Source: Lichenostomus cassidix (taxonomy: Eukaryota; Chordata; Aves; Passeriformes; Meliphagidae). Taken from it: a DNA stretch of 64,000 nucleotides. Both the position numbers and the translations under genes were made by a program. The stretch covers positions 1,134,038 to 1,198,037 of the forward strand of contig CM039211.1 in the NCBI GenBank assembly GCA_008360975.2, given 5' to 3'. The notes under the pieces were generated by a model, which made no database searches, was not told where the DNA came from, and worked only from the letters and a program-made list of their open reading frames with translations. Below, piece after piece: positions 12,222 through 24,457 of the stretch. Within the stretch, counting starts at the first letter, position 1; each line of letters starts with the position of its first letter.

Positions 12222-12388
12222 AGATAAGTGAGATACCAGCCGAGCTTTCGGGGTGGGGGGTGCCTGAGAGGATATGTGTGTGTGTGCGAGGTCTGGATGG
12301 TGCTGTGCGTGTGGACTTGGATCAGAGACGGGAGACACACGGAGGAGAGAAAAGCTCCGTGCTGGCACGACCCAGGCAATCGGGTGAC

Positions 12389-12500
12389 CTCTTTCTTCCT
12401 TCCTTCCTTTCTTCCTCGCTCTCTTTCTTTCTCTCCTTCTCGCTTTCTTTCTCTCCCTCTCCCAGTGGCTCTCCCCCTCCTCCTCTTTCTCCTCGACCCC
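12389..12500 (+). repeat. (CTTT/CTTC)n polypyrimidine tract
   Basis: The + strand is nearly pure C/T over about 100 nt (TTCCTTCC and CTTTCTTT units). It is one of several alternating purine and pyrimidine blocks between 11.1 and 13.2 kb. GC-rich DNA with some CpG follows at 12500-12660. Confidence 0.85.
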
Positions 12501-13339
12501 TCTCGCTGCTCTCCTCGCCGCTGGCGAGCGAGGCTGGTCCCTCAGCCCGGCTGGTTGCCCCCACCGCGGCTCTGCTGGAGTTGGGATGCGGGGGTCCCCG
12601 CCGCCGTCGGGGCTGGGGGGCTGGTGGTGCCCGCAGGAGGTGGCTTGGAGGAGGACAGCGTTCAGCTGGAGAGCAGGAGCCATTACACACGCTTGTGCTC
12701 TCCTTTGAGAGAAAGGAGAGCGAGAAGGGAAGAAAGGAAGGGGAAGGAGCCCACTTCTACTTGCTCAGTTCCCCGATGTCCCTACCTTTAAACCAGGCGA
12801 GGGAGAAGGCGCTTTCTCCCCTGCCCCTTTCTCAACCCACCCGGAGCAGGTTTCTCCCTATCTCTCCCCCTCTTTCCCTTTCTTTATCTCCCTGTCCTCC
12901 ATTTGCAAGCTGTCTGCTTTGGTTCCAGTCCAGGCTCCACAACACAAAGCTTCTCCTCGCTCTCACACACATGCACACACACAGTCCACAGGCTCTTTAT
13001 GTCTTCTGGAGTAACCTTCTCTTTCCCCCCCCGTCCCCCCCGGCTCCTCTCAGCACTGTGGTTTCTATTCTCCACACCGAGAGATCCTCCTGGAGCTTCA
13101 TGTAGTTGTGATCTGATAGGATTTCTAACCCCCTCCCTTCCACCTCCCTCTTTTGGGGGAGAAAAGGGAAAAGTTTCATTTGTTTTTCTGGTGTTTGGAA
13201 GGGGAGAGACCTCCAAGTTTTGAGTGCTTTCTGCCACTGCTTTTGTGTGTGCGTCTGTGGGGGTCTGTTTGTCTCATGAAGCTGCTTGCATGTCTAAGAG
13301 GAAGTGACTAGTTTGGCAGAGAGCTGTGATCTGAGTCAG

Positions 13340-13345
13340 GTAAGC
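13340..13345 (+). promoter_or_regulatory. ZNF462: Candidate alternative 5'UTR splice donor (CAG|GTAAGC)
   Basis: GAGTCAG at 13333-13339 is followed by GTAAGC, a close match to the donor consensus, at the right edge of the GC-rich and CT-rich promoter zone (12.3-13.3 kb). It could end an alternative first exon splicing to the acceptor at 49910. Chance matches to a donor are common, so this is a hypothesis. Confidence 0.3.
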
Positions 13346-13776
13346 CATGTCATGTTCTCTAGCTCCACCAGAAAATGGAGGAGAGAGAGAGTAGACAAAG
13401 CTGAGATGGGAAGTGCTCCTAACATTGTGGATGTCTCTCCATGTTTTGAGGCTTTGCTGGGCAGGAGCTGGCTTAATCATGATTTTTTCCCCCTAAGGTT
13501 TTCCTTCAGATTTTTTCAATGCACAACATTGTGATGGGTCTTCTCTCGCTGTCTTCATGCTATCAGGAAATGAGGATTGGAGGAAATTGCTCAGATTCTC
13601 CTTCACACAGAGAAACACATCCTCAGGCTTTTTTTTCTCTGATGCTTTCATGCGGAGGTCACCCTTCTAGATATTTTTCTTTGGTTAAAGACCACAGAAT
13701 TTAGGAGGTTGATCAGTTGGCCAAGTAAATAGTGTATATAAGCATATATTTGTAGATTTCTGAAAGCATTTTGGAG

Positions 13777-13782
13777 GTAAGT
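13777..13782 (+). promoter_or_regulatory. Second candidate intronic splice donor (GAG|GTAAGT)
   Basis: TTTTGGAG is followed by GTAAGTG at 13777, a full donor consensus, in AT-rich DNA just past the promoter zone. I see no obvious matching upstream exon. It is listed because of its strength and position only. Confidence 0.15.
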
Positions 13783-16700
13783 GCATGCAGCTTGAGGCTG
13801 CTCAGGTTCTTCCAGAGGGTATCATGAAATGTCTCTTTTTTTCCTAGGTGATGATGCCTAATTTTTGGGATTTTTAACATCTCATTTTCAAGAGCATTCC
13901 TTCTTTTGGATGTGTTTTAAATTAAGATGGAATATTTCTCCCCGCTCACTGGGTTGCATTAAAAGTGATACTGGCAAGCTTTTAGTAGGTTCCTCAGAGC
14001 ATCATAACGTACATAATTTCTCTTGGAAAAAGCAAAACAGTTTTCACAGCTGTCTTTTTGGTGTCATAAAATACTTTTTTTCCCCGAAAACTTACAGCAG
14101 CGTTCTTATTGTGATTTTAATGTCATTATGGAAACCTGAGATGTTTAAAGAGAGATAGCAGTGGAGCAGGAATCCGTGTCCTTTGTTTTTAACCCACCTT
14201 CTAATTGGAAACAATTTTGAGGAGACCCAAAGCAGGCCTCGGGTCTTTTCTCACCCTCTAGAATTTGCACATCAGCTGCACAGTAGATGCAGTTCCTCAA
14301 AAAGTTCAAAACACATCCCAAAATTCACGAGGGGGATGCCAGGGCGCAGTGCTGCTGAGCTTGAAGGCACAGCTCCATGGAAAGGTGTGAATAACGTCCA
14401 TTCCTTGGTTTCTCTGAGGTTTTTTAGGACAAATGTGGAAAGATGTTAGTGGCAGGGTGGGGGAGCAGTGAATCTGACTCAGAACACGCTCCCAGATGTG
14501 CAGAAAACCAGAAAGATTTGAGGATTGCAATGAACGGGTGATGAACTTGAGATCCGGCTTAAAGGTTAAAATCAATGCCCTTGTTTTATTTTTGCTGTGG
14601 GAGAAATGTTTTAATGTGTAATCTAATATACCTTGGAAGGATGTTGCTTTATCAACTGTGCATTTCTTAAGTTCTGTTTTCTGATGCGTCACCCAAATTA
14701 CTGAGATACTCTGGTTGTCTCCCATCTTTCAGAAGAGAGCCATGGAACATACCATTTCAGGTATGTTTAATCTTATATTTTGACCAAAAGATAGGTTAAC
14801 TGGTTTTGGTTTGGGGCTTTTGTTTGTTTGCTTGGTTGGTTTTGCTGTTGTTGTGGTGTTTTGGGTTTTTTTTTCCTCCCCCCCTGAGGTGATAGTCTTT
14901 GATGCATTTTTCAGGTCTAAATCAGCCATTGAAGAAAAATTGAAAAATTGCCCACTGACCTTTGCTTATTTGGGTCAGATCCCAAATATCCACCCCCTGT
15001 ATGGACTGTATGCAGAGTCCTTGTGGTTCAGAGCTGTGAATCTCCTCTTACTTGTGGGGAGGTCAGCCCAGTGCTGGCACTACAGGGTGCCCTGCAGACA
15101 CACTGCCCTTGAACGTGTGCAGTCCAAGAACAGCTCTGAGATTTAGGATCAGGATCTTTATGGGAGGGCCTCTTACGCCCTAGAGAACCAAACAGCATTG
15201 CAATAGTTTGAGCTGGAGTGAGAATGCTGGTGTTTTAATGGGTTTTTTTGTGTTTTGGTGGGTTTTTTGGGTCCTTTTTTTTTGTTTCTGTTTTTTCCCT
15301 GGGTCTCCTTGCTGTGAGACTGAAACCTCTTCAGAGAATTGTATTCTTGTCAATGGTGTTTCTTGCTCTAGTTCTGCCCAGACAGACCAAAGTCCACCTT
15401 ATTCTTTCAAATACTAGCTAAAGAACTTCTATTTTCAAAAAAAAAAAAAATCCCCAAAAGGACACAAAACAAATATAAATCCCCCCTCCAAGAAATCACA
15501 AACAAACAAACAAAAAAGCCAAATCCATTGGTTTTTTAAAGAAGCTCCAGAAAGATGATCTTAATTCATGCCATGGTGGTGACATGAATGTTTCTTCTAA
15601 TCAGGCATAAATTTCTTCATTCAGACAATGGTTTTCAATTGCTTTTGGTTTGGGGCACTCATAACCTTTTCTTGGTGCAAGCTCTAACAGAAAGAATAAG
15701 CATTCCTAGCTTATTCTCCAGTATTTAAATATGCTTTTCTTAATGGCTTTCCTCATACCTATTAGACATAGCCTATGAACCACTGCTTTAAAAATACTTA
15801 AACAATTATTTGATTTCCTTTTACATTTTCATTAGCTTCATACTGGGTTACGCTGATGAGAAACTTAAGATGTCATGTTTACAATTTCCTTCCATAATTA
15901 GAAATATTACTTTGTTGCAAGAGGAAAACTAAAAATACAATAATGTGTATGCCTAGACTGTGAAGAATATGAATACATAATGGGGTGCTGGAAAGGGAAA
16001 GCAGGACAACTGCAAGTGGAAATGGAAAAAAATATGATAATTCCAATCCAGTAACCTTTATAACAAATTCGTTAGTGTCGTGAACTTTGACTTAGAAGAG
16101 GACTGACTTTTATGAAGACTGATAAAAGCATGATTAGAAAGAAAGTTGACAAGTAGATGACTATTGTTCAACATAGATGTCTGGACATCTGGCAGATGTT
16201 CCTCTGGGCCCCAAGGAATGGACAAATTTAATTTTAGCCTTAAAAAGGAAATGGGAAGAACTTAAGTCTTATAATAGTATGACTTTTACAGTTAGAGGAA
16301 GGTTACTTCAGAAAAGCTCAGAAGATGTCTCTTGAAATCTGGAGCTCCCATAAACCCATTGTAAATTAGCTTTTCCTATTGAGTTTTCCTATTATTCCAA
16401 ACAACGTGCGTGGAGTTAAAATATAAATTGAGATAACCTCAGTTTACTGTAACACTTTCTCTGTGTGGTGTTGTGGATAAGTTCCTTAATTGTGCAGGAC
16501 AACATTGCTTTGAAGTAAGAAACTACATAAAAAGGACTTAAAAGTGGGAAACTGGTGAATAGCTGTGTAGTATTCATTAACTAATATTGTCCCATGATGA
16601 AGATTCACCAGGCAAACTTAGAGACAAATGCAAAAGTCTCAGTGGAATAGAGATTTAAAGAAGCTGCTATAGAGCAAGGAGGTTCTGTTATCACAGCAAA

Positions 16701-19700
16701 GGTCTACAAAGGCCATGATGTCTGTGCCATCTCATGTATTTCATTCCCTTATGTTTTGTTAAACTTCCAGTCCATTGTAGGAGAAAATTAATGGAAAATA
16801 TCTCCTAACATCATGTATTTCTCTGTTTTGATAATATCTGGATTATAACAGATATTTCTCTACTTTGAAGTAAAAGATTATGCACTTTGAGAACTTGTTC
16901 TGGATGAATATGGTCTGCTACCAGTGCCAGAACTGTATGATTTGCTTGACTGGCACACTTTATGTTCCATGGTGTCTTCAAATATGAAGTTCTAATAGTT
17001 GGTTTCAGCAGAGGTGTTGAACTTCATCAGTCCAAATGCTTGCTTGCTTGCTTTTCAAAGAGTTGCTTCACTCTAGAGTACTAAATAATCAAGAAATCTA
17101 TGGGTCCATAGGAGGTGGGCAGGAGGTCTACTTAGTGTTAATTGAGTAGAGATTGAGAAATGCCATCTTACTCTTCAGAGAGTGAGAATAATTTCTGAGA
17201 GGAAAAAAAGAATATGGAGTGTGATGAGAATGAAGGTTGCTTAAACATCTGCTGACTTCTCAGAGAGAGGAACTCAAATTGTTTAATCAAGAGGTGCTGG
17301 AGAAGGTGGTGTGATGCAAGTCCTCAGCTGCTGGCAGAGACACAGTTAACATTGTAAACGGTTGAACTTCAGCATGGCACTTCTCCAAATGAGTTGACTG
17401 TTGAAAATAAAATGTTCCAGAAGAACTGGGAGAACAGGAAAGAAGTTAAAATAGCATGGTTTGTATGCCAGTGCTGAAAGAAGAAAAAGGGGGAGGAAGG
17501 GAGATAGATCAACTTATGATAATTATCTTGTTGGTTGTGGCAAAATAAAAAAGGGCTTTAGTAGAAGTTTCCAAACTTGGGGGACCAGGTTTAATAGAAT
17601 GTGGTCTTCACTTGTGTCATGAGTTTTGGAAGTATTCTTCTGCTTTCAGCTTGTGCTTGGGAAGTTCGACACAAAGGTAAATACAAAGTCACATGAGACT
17701 TGTTTTTGGGTTCTGTTCCATTTTGTTCTTTTAACTTTAAAAACAGTACCAAAGATATAAAAATTCTGCACCTCATCTCTCCAGCTTTATTAAGCTGTGC
17801 CAGAAGTTGCAGCACAAACACATCTCTGAAGGGATTTGAAGGAGAGGAGGAGTTTGAGATGAGGAAAGGGGAATCTTTGTGTCTGGTGTCTTGTAGTTAA
17901 AAGCAATCTTAAGTACAATGTAATTTTTTTCTTTTTTTCTTTTTTTTGTGCTCTTTTCAGCTTTGTGGGAGTTGAAGATCTTGCTACAGTTGCTTTGGTC
18001 AGCTTGAGGTCATATGTTACTGCAGTAACTCAAAATATCTTGGCCTAATCACTACTTCAAGGAACTTTTCCTTTAAGCAGTGTTTGGGAAAGAGCTTTCC
18101 CTCATCATTGGTTTTGACTGCTTTGCAGTAATTTTGGAGATACATAAGTTTTCAGAACATCAGTTCCAGACGTAGCAGCAGTGCTGCACATTGTATTTCA
18201 CCTTGATCAAAAGTCTCATAATTTTTGAGACTAATTTTTGGCTAGTTTTTGTGGCACAGTTATGGACCTCTACAGCTGCTGTCTCAGGGGAAATACAGTG
18301 GGCTAAAAGCAGCTTCTTGGGTAGAAGATGCTAAGATCCATCAAGAGAAGCAATTATTTGTAGTTTAGTTTAGCTAGTAATTGAAGGAAGATGGAAATTG
18401 GGACATCTCAGGATGTTCAGGAATTGTTCTTGAGTGGAGTCAAACGCAGTCTCTTTAAGCATACTTGTTTAATAATGTCAGCATAAAGAGCTGTAGGCAC
18501 AGCATCAATGTCATGAGTGATTAGGAAGGACTTATTTAGAGCTTATTAGGGTAGCAATCATTGCAAGGCCAGTGTGTGTTGAGGACGAATAATTCTGAGA
18601 AAGCACTTGATTCTCTGGGCTACTTCTATTAGTTTTGAACTAGTTAAATTAGGAATTCGGTTCTTGAAGTGTGTCACTTGTTACTTCCTATGGAAAATAA
18701 GACCTTCTAATTGGGATTATGTGAGAAGAAGCTAAGTGCCTGCATTATGGGACTGTGTTTTTCCTTCTCCTTCCAGTTCCAGGAATATGCAATTAATAAC
18801 TTGATAGTCATTTAGATAATGGGTGCTCAGCAGCCCTGGATGGTGTGTTTGCAGCACTTGTTACAGATGCAGAGGCTCTGTGCTGACCTGAAGATTAGGA
18901 AGTGGGATGTTCATCAGTGGCATTACTGTTGCTATTAAAAAGGTCTGGAAAGGGGCTTGAGAACCCCAGCTGCTGTCATGGTGTGGAGGAAGTCAGGCCT
19001 TCAAAGGATGCAAGGATTAGAGCGTCAGGAAAAGTAAATGGTAGCATCAGCACAAGTAGAAAATAGGCAGAGCTATTCAGGAAAAAAGTAGGCTAAGGCA
19101 TGCCATAATTATGTGCAGTGGAAACTTGCTGCTAATAGAGCAGTGGCATGGGGTAGAGAGGCAGGAGAAGGATTTTTTCGAGACAAAACAAAGCAGACAT
19201 TGCAGAGAATGATATCTGAAGACTGAGGATTCAGTGTGCTCGTGATAATGTGAAAGAGAAGACTTTGTTTTGAAAGATGCTAAAAATGGAATCTTCTGAT
19301 GCACATGTGGTCACTGTTTCCGTGGCCTGGCAGGACAATGGGGGCTTCTTTGCATTTGCTGGGATGAGCAAACTCTTCCTTTCCGCCTGCAGCTCTTAGG
19401 TTCAAGCAGTGGCTCTGGGTGGTGGAAAGAAGGCATCACAGGATGTTCCTTTTGGGAAGAAGATGGGTCATCCTGGGTTGGACTGTTGTCATGCAAATGG
19501 TTCCAAACACAATGGGCACTTATCTCAGGAGCCAGGCAAACACATTCCTCCCACACCTCTCACTGCTGGCAAAGAAAAGAGCAGGATGGGGGAATGTGAC
19601 ACTTGGAACCTCCAGCTAGCACAGGTTTTTGAATTTTCTCCCTGTTTGTCAAATAAAGAGCAAAGCTAAGATGAGACTCCATGTGCTGGAAGATTCTGGT

Positions 19701-20338
19701 GTCCAGCGTGATGGTGACGTGGAGGGTGGTTCATTTACCTTCTAATGACTGACTTGCTGGAGAATTTAATTGAGTGTGCAGCTGGGAAAGGGATCATTAA
19801 TAAAGGCCTTGCTGTGGTCCAAAAGCCAGAATTCAGCTGGCTGATGATGCTGAAAAGGTTTTTTTTTTTCCTTTCTGCTTCCCTCTTGTTGATATTAAAT
19901 GGACAGCTGAAATAGATCTCAGGTCAGAAATTCTAGAGGGATTGGTGAAGGTGTGTCAGTGGTGACTGTTTATCAACTTTTTTATAATTTCCTTTTTTTT
20001 GTTGTTTTAATTTTTAATGTTCATGTTTTTATTAAAGTGATAACTGAAGTCTGGGCTAAACTTGGAATAGCTTGAGGAGTGCTGGTCTTAAAAGGGATGC
20101 AGTGAGTCAACGATGATGCTCATCTTTGGATGATGCTCATCTCTAGCTGAGCAAACTGCTTCTGGAGAGAATTTAAGAGGCCCACGAATATTTATTTATT
20201 TTAACTCAGACTTCGATTCTTCAGTTCCAGTCAGACTCTGCTAGATTTGTGGGCATGTGGCTCTTTGTGAGGGGATTTGGGACTCTGGCCAAAAACAAAG
20301 GAGACCAAAGAATTGCTGTCCAGCCCTTGAAATCTTGC

Positions 20339-20361
20339 TTTTTTTTTTTTTTTTTTTTTTT
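20339..20361 (+). repeat. Poly(T) run of 23
   Basis: There are 23 consecutive T residues in intron 1. No retroelement body or target-site duplication is recognisable next to it. Nearby at 20653-20667 is a short (AT)n repeat. Confidence 0.9.
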
Positions 20362-23300
20362 AATTCCTTCAACCATCTATCCCTCTACCCAGTAAAATAG
20401 AGGCATAATTAAGGATTTAACAGGGACATTGAAAATTAGGATCTTGGTGCTGGATTCTGCTGTTGTGTGTGTTAAGACAAACCAAGATATGAATAGTATC
20501 CTTTTGTGAGTGGTTCTGGTGTGTGAGACTGGAGCAGAGCTGCTCTACTCTTGGCAAGCACTTGGGAGGTGGGAACTAGTCACCTGCCACATTATTTGTG
20601 TGTCACTGCTGTAATTCTCAGTGATCCTGTCGCTTGTGGTGAGTATGGACAAATATATATATATATACAGTATTTACTTAGTTGGTGATGTATCAAAGTT
20701 TGGAAGGCAATGGCCAACAGAGTCATTTTGTTTTCTTCTGTGTTGTGAGACAAGTGGCACCATAAAAGCAAACAAATAAATAAATAAAATGTCAATGTGA
20801 GCAAATTTGGAATTATTTCTCTCCGTATTTGATTGGAAGCTCAGATTTTGCATTTCAGTTTTCCCCTCCCTTTTGTCCACAGCTGGGTGGCTCTGGCTGC
20901 AGGATGTGGGACCTCCAGCACTGGTGGGCTATGAAACCTTTCTTCTGTCATGCTCAGCTTCTAAATAGCTTGACAAGTGCAGAAAAAATGTAACAAATGG
21001 CTGATGGAAAATTGAGAGCAGCCAGACAGCTCTCAGCCTGGTTAATTAGCTCCTTGACTGCTGAATTGTTCCTGCCCCGTCATATGGCTGTGGCTTGCAG
21101 CCCTGTGAGAAAGGTTTTGGGTTCCTGGCCAGGAGTGCATCCCAAAAGTTGAATTAATGTAACGTGAAGTCAGTGTGGACAGGTTCCTTTTGGTCTAAAT
21201 GACCTTTTATCTTTGCTGGGGGAGGGCAGTGGGGAGAAAGCATATCAGCTTTCAGCTATGCCAGGTCATGCAGAGGCCAAGTTCTCTTGTCTGTGATCAG
21301 GCATATGGTGTAAAACAGCCCAGCATAGGTGGTATGGACAGAGGAGCACCCCAGCAGCCCTTCCATGGGTAAATATGACCCAAGGCCATGTTCTGCATCA
21401 GCATGGGTGGTGAATGTCACCTCGGGGCTCGCAGGATGGGTGTGTTTAACCCTTCAGAAGTGCTGGCTCCTGGTGTGTTCCATCCTGGTGGGTTGGGGAG
21501 AAGCTGCTGTAGCTGTGTGGGTTTCTCCTGCCAGAACACCCTGAGCATGTGTGAGACCTGAAATCTCTGCCTCCAAGGACATGACTGCATTACTCACTGG
21601 GGCTGCTGAGAGAGTGAGTCAGTGTGTTTGGGTCTTTGCATGAATAAATGAGTAAACCTGAATTATTTTAAAATGATCAGATTGCAGAGGTGATAAAATA
21701 CTACAAGGAGCTTTCCATTCCGCGCCCTCTGCAGATGTGCTGCTCTCCTTCCACCGTGGGGCAGGGAAGACAAGGTTTTCAGTGTGTTCTTCTCCCAAGG
21801 AACCACATAAAAAAAAACAACCTGCCGAGGCTGTACTCAGAAAATGTCTTTCAGGCAGTCAGAAGTTGCTTGGCAAGAAGTCAGGCAGGTTGACCAAAGG
21901 TTGCAGGAGTTGTGCTCCTGCAAAGCGAGCATGAAATGGTTGTTGCCCTCCATGGTTCTCCAGTGCTTCCACAGGTCCACCAGTGGTGTGCAGGAATACA
22001 GTCTGCTTGCTGGTATTCTGGTCTTATCTCTGAAGATATTTATTTTAGGAATTCATGTCTACATAGGTTTGTTAATACTGTACTGTAATATCAGATGGGC
22101 TGCTGAGACCTCAAGGGGGTGAGGAATCTATTTTTAGTGTGTTTGAAGGGTAGATGATGTTTCAGGTTGTGGAATGACTTTCTAGGGGGCCTGTCACCAT
22201 ATACTGAAGTTTTGTATGTCATGGCAGTGGAGGCCAGTCATATGATGATGAGTTAGTAACTTAAATGGGACATAAAAAAAAAAATCCTGCTCTTTGGGGA
22301 AATTTTAAAGATAGATGGAGCTAAAATGTCACACAGCCTGTTCTCATGCTTGTTTCCTTGATGTGCTGAAGACATCTAATCCTCTTTACAGGTGAATTAA
22401 GCAGTCTGCTTATGAGCTGAAGGCAATACCTGCTGATCTGTTGACATCCAGATTGGAGGGTTATTCATGTCTCAGTAAGACTTTTAGTAATGGATGACCA
22501 CAAGAACATTTTAGCTGCCCAGGTGGTGTGAAGAAGGTGATTTGTGATCTCCTTCCACTTCAGAAGTTAGTCACATGTAAGAGGTTGGACAGTAGCAGTG
22601 TTGTCCTCTCTGAATGTGTTTGACACCCCAGCCTGCAGAGGTTTGGAGCTTTGGGTTGAAAAGGTCCAGTCTCAGGCCAATGCATGTGTGCAGCAACCTG
22701 AGCAGTCAGTCCACTTGTCCTTTCAAAGCACTGTGGTGGCAGCCACAAAGAATAGATTTTAATCATTTATTGTAGTTAGATTTTATGTGGATTCGCTTCC
22801 TATTTTCTTTGGAAGACAGGCAAACTGCAGCTTTTACAGGATTGTTCTTACATTCCTGGGATTTTGTTTGGTGTGCAGGCATGTACGCTTTATTTATTTA
22901 TTTTATAACTGCTCACAGCCACTGTTAGGAATGTTAACAAAGGCTTTTTAATAGGTCAGACCTCACCACTGTTGCGTTTTCTTGTTACCGTAGTGCATTT
23001 GGTAGATAATAGATGATGGGAACTAAAGCCCTTATGCTCTGAGAGCTCATTCATGTGAATAGTCGCTGTGCTCTGATTCTGAATTTTCAGTGCAGCTACT
23101 TGTGTGAGTAAACATTTGAAGATCAGATCCTTAGCTGCATGGAGTAATTCTTGTGGAGCTTTCAGGGAGGCGTTTGAAAATTACATCTTGAATTGAGGAT
23201 GCCCTTAACTTTCAACAGCTTCCACCTACATACATGAGATGCTCATTTGTGGTTGCATGTGAGGGCATGGCTGTAGCAGATTTGCAAGATTCAGCGGAAG

Positions 23301-24386
23301 CATATGCATAAGATAATTCTTTCACTTTCATTCATGTGCTCCTTCTTTCGTTCTCACTCTTTGTATTTTGACAGCAGGAGCCATGTATGTTATAAATACT
23401 CAACTTTGACTTCAATTAGTGCTGGCATGTCCCTGAAGTGCGGTTTCATGTGACTTTGCAGATGTTCTAGTGACAGCATTCCTGTTGCTGTGTTGCCTGT
23501 GGATGATGTTTGTGCATTCTGGAGCCCCATCACTGACTGTGGTGGTTTTGGAAGCCTTTTTTCCTCCTCATTTTTTTACTTTTTAATTAAGGGATTGGCT
23601 TGAATAATCCAATGTGGTAAATGTCTGTTGAAGACAAAGTGTTTTGGATCAGGGAAAATGCAACCTAGGTCCTTCTAAAATGACAGGAGTGTGTAACATT
23701 GCATGTGTGTACATAATACAAGTTCCTATCCATGTGGCTCATGCTGCTGTGGCAGTTCATCTGGCAGATCATTTAAATATTTACTCCAAAAGATCTTGTT
23801 CTCTGTTGGTGTGAAGCAGCGTTTCCAGTTATTTTTAGGTCATTTTCATCTTAGCAACCCTGTTGGAGGCAAACCAGATGCAAGTGCTCCAAACCGTCCC
23901 TGCACTTTGGTAGAAATTAATGAAATAAAGTTTAATGGTTTGGTCCCAAGGGGAGGACAGACCATCTGGTTAACAGAAGGTTAGGCAAAGCTGAGAGTGC
24001 CATAAACCAACCCAGAATACCTGGTAGTGTGTCCAGTTGCTGCATGTATTAAGCGTTGAAATGGTGCTCTGAGATCTGCAGAGCCAGCAGTTCTGTTACC
24101 ACTGCTGTGACGCAGGAGATAATTCTGTTGGGCAAGCATCAGCATGGGGGTGGATCTACAGCACAGGATGTGTAATGTCAACATGAAGCATGGGAGCTGG
24201 CAGTGAGAAGGAAAGCAGCCATTTCATGCCAGTGCAGGAAGCCCAAATAGATTTTTTCCCCCTCTGCATCTTGTCCTTTTATGCTGGCTTTCGTTCTTGG
24301 TATTAAATGATTACCTTCTGCTTTGTCATCTGAAAACTTCAATCCAGCAGGGTTTCATTTCTTCCTCTCTTTCTCTTTCTAAACCT

Positions 24387-24457
24387 GTGGGGGTTTTTTC
24401 TTCGTTTTGTTTTGTTTTGGTGGGTTTTTTTTTTTTTTTTTTGGTGTGTATATTTTT
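24387..24457 (+). repeat. G/T-rich tract with T18 run
   Basis: GGGGG, TTTTGTTTTG-type units and an 18-T run (24425-24442) form a tract without C or A for most of its length. It is the clearest member of a recurring class in this window; others lie at 14802-14875, 15231-15296, 31241-31279 and 39493-39533. Confidence 0.75.

Noticed and set aside
12092..13105. 337-codon open frame in the promoter-proximal region
   Set aside because: It is made of Gly/Val, Ser/Leu/Phe and Pro runs encoded by simple repeats. There is no homology signature, and it lies in a promoter/intron zone.
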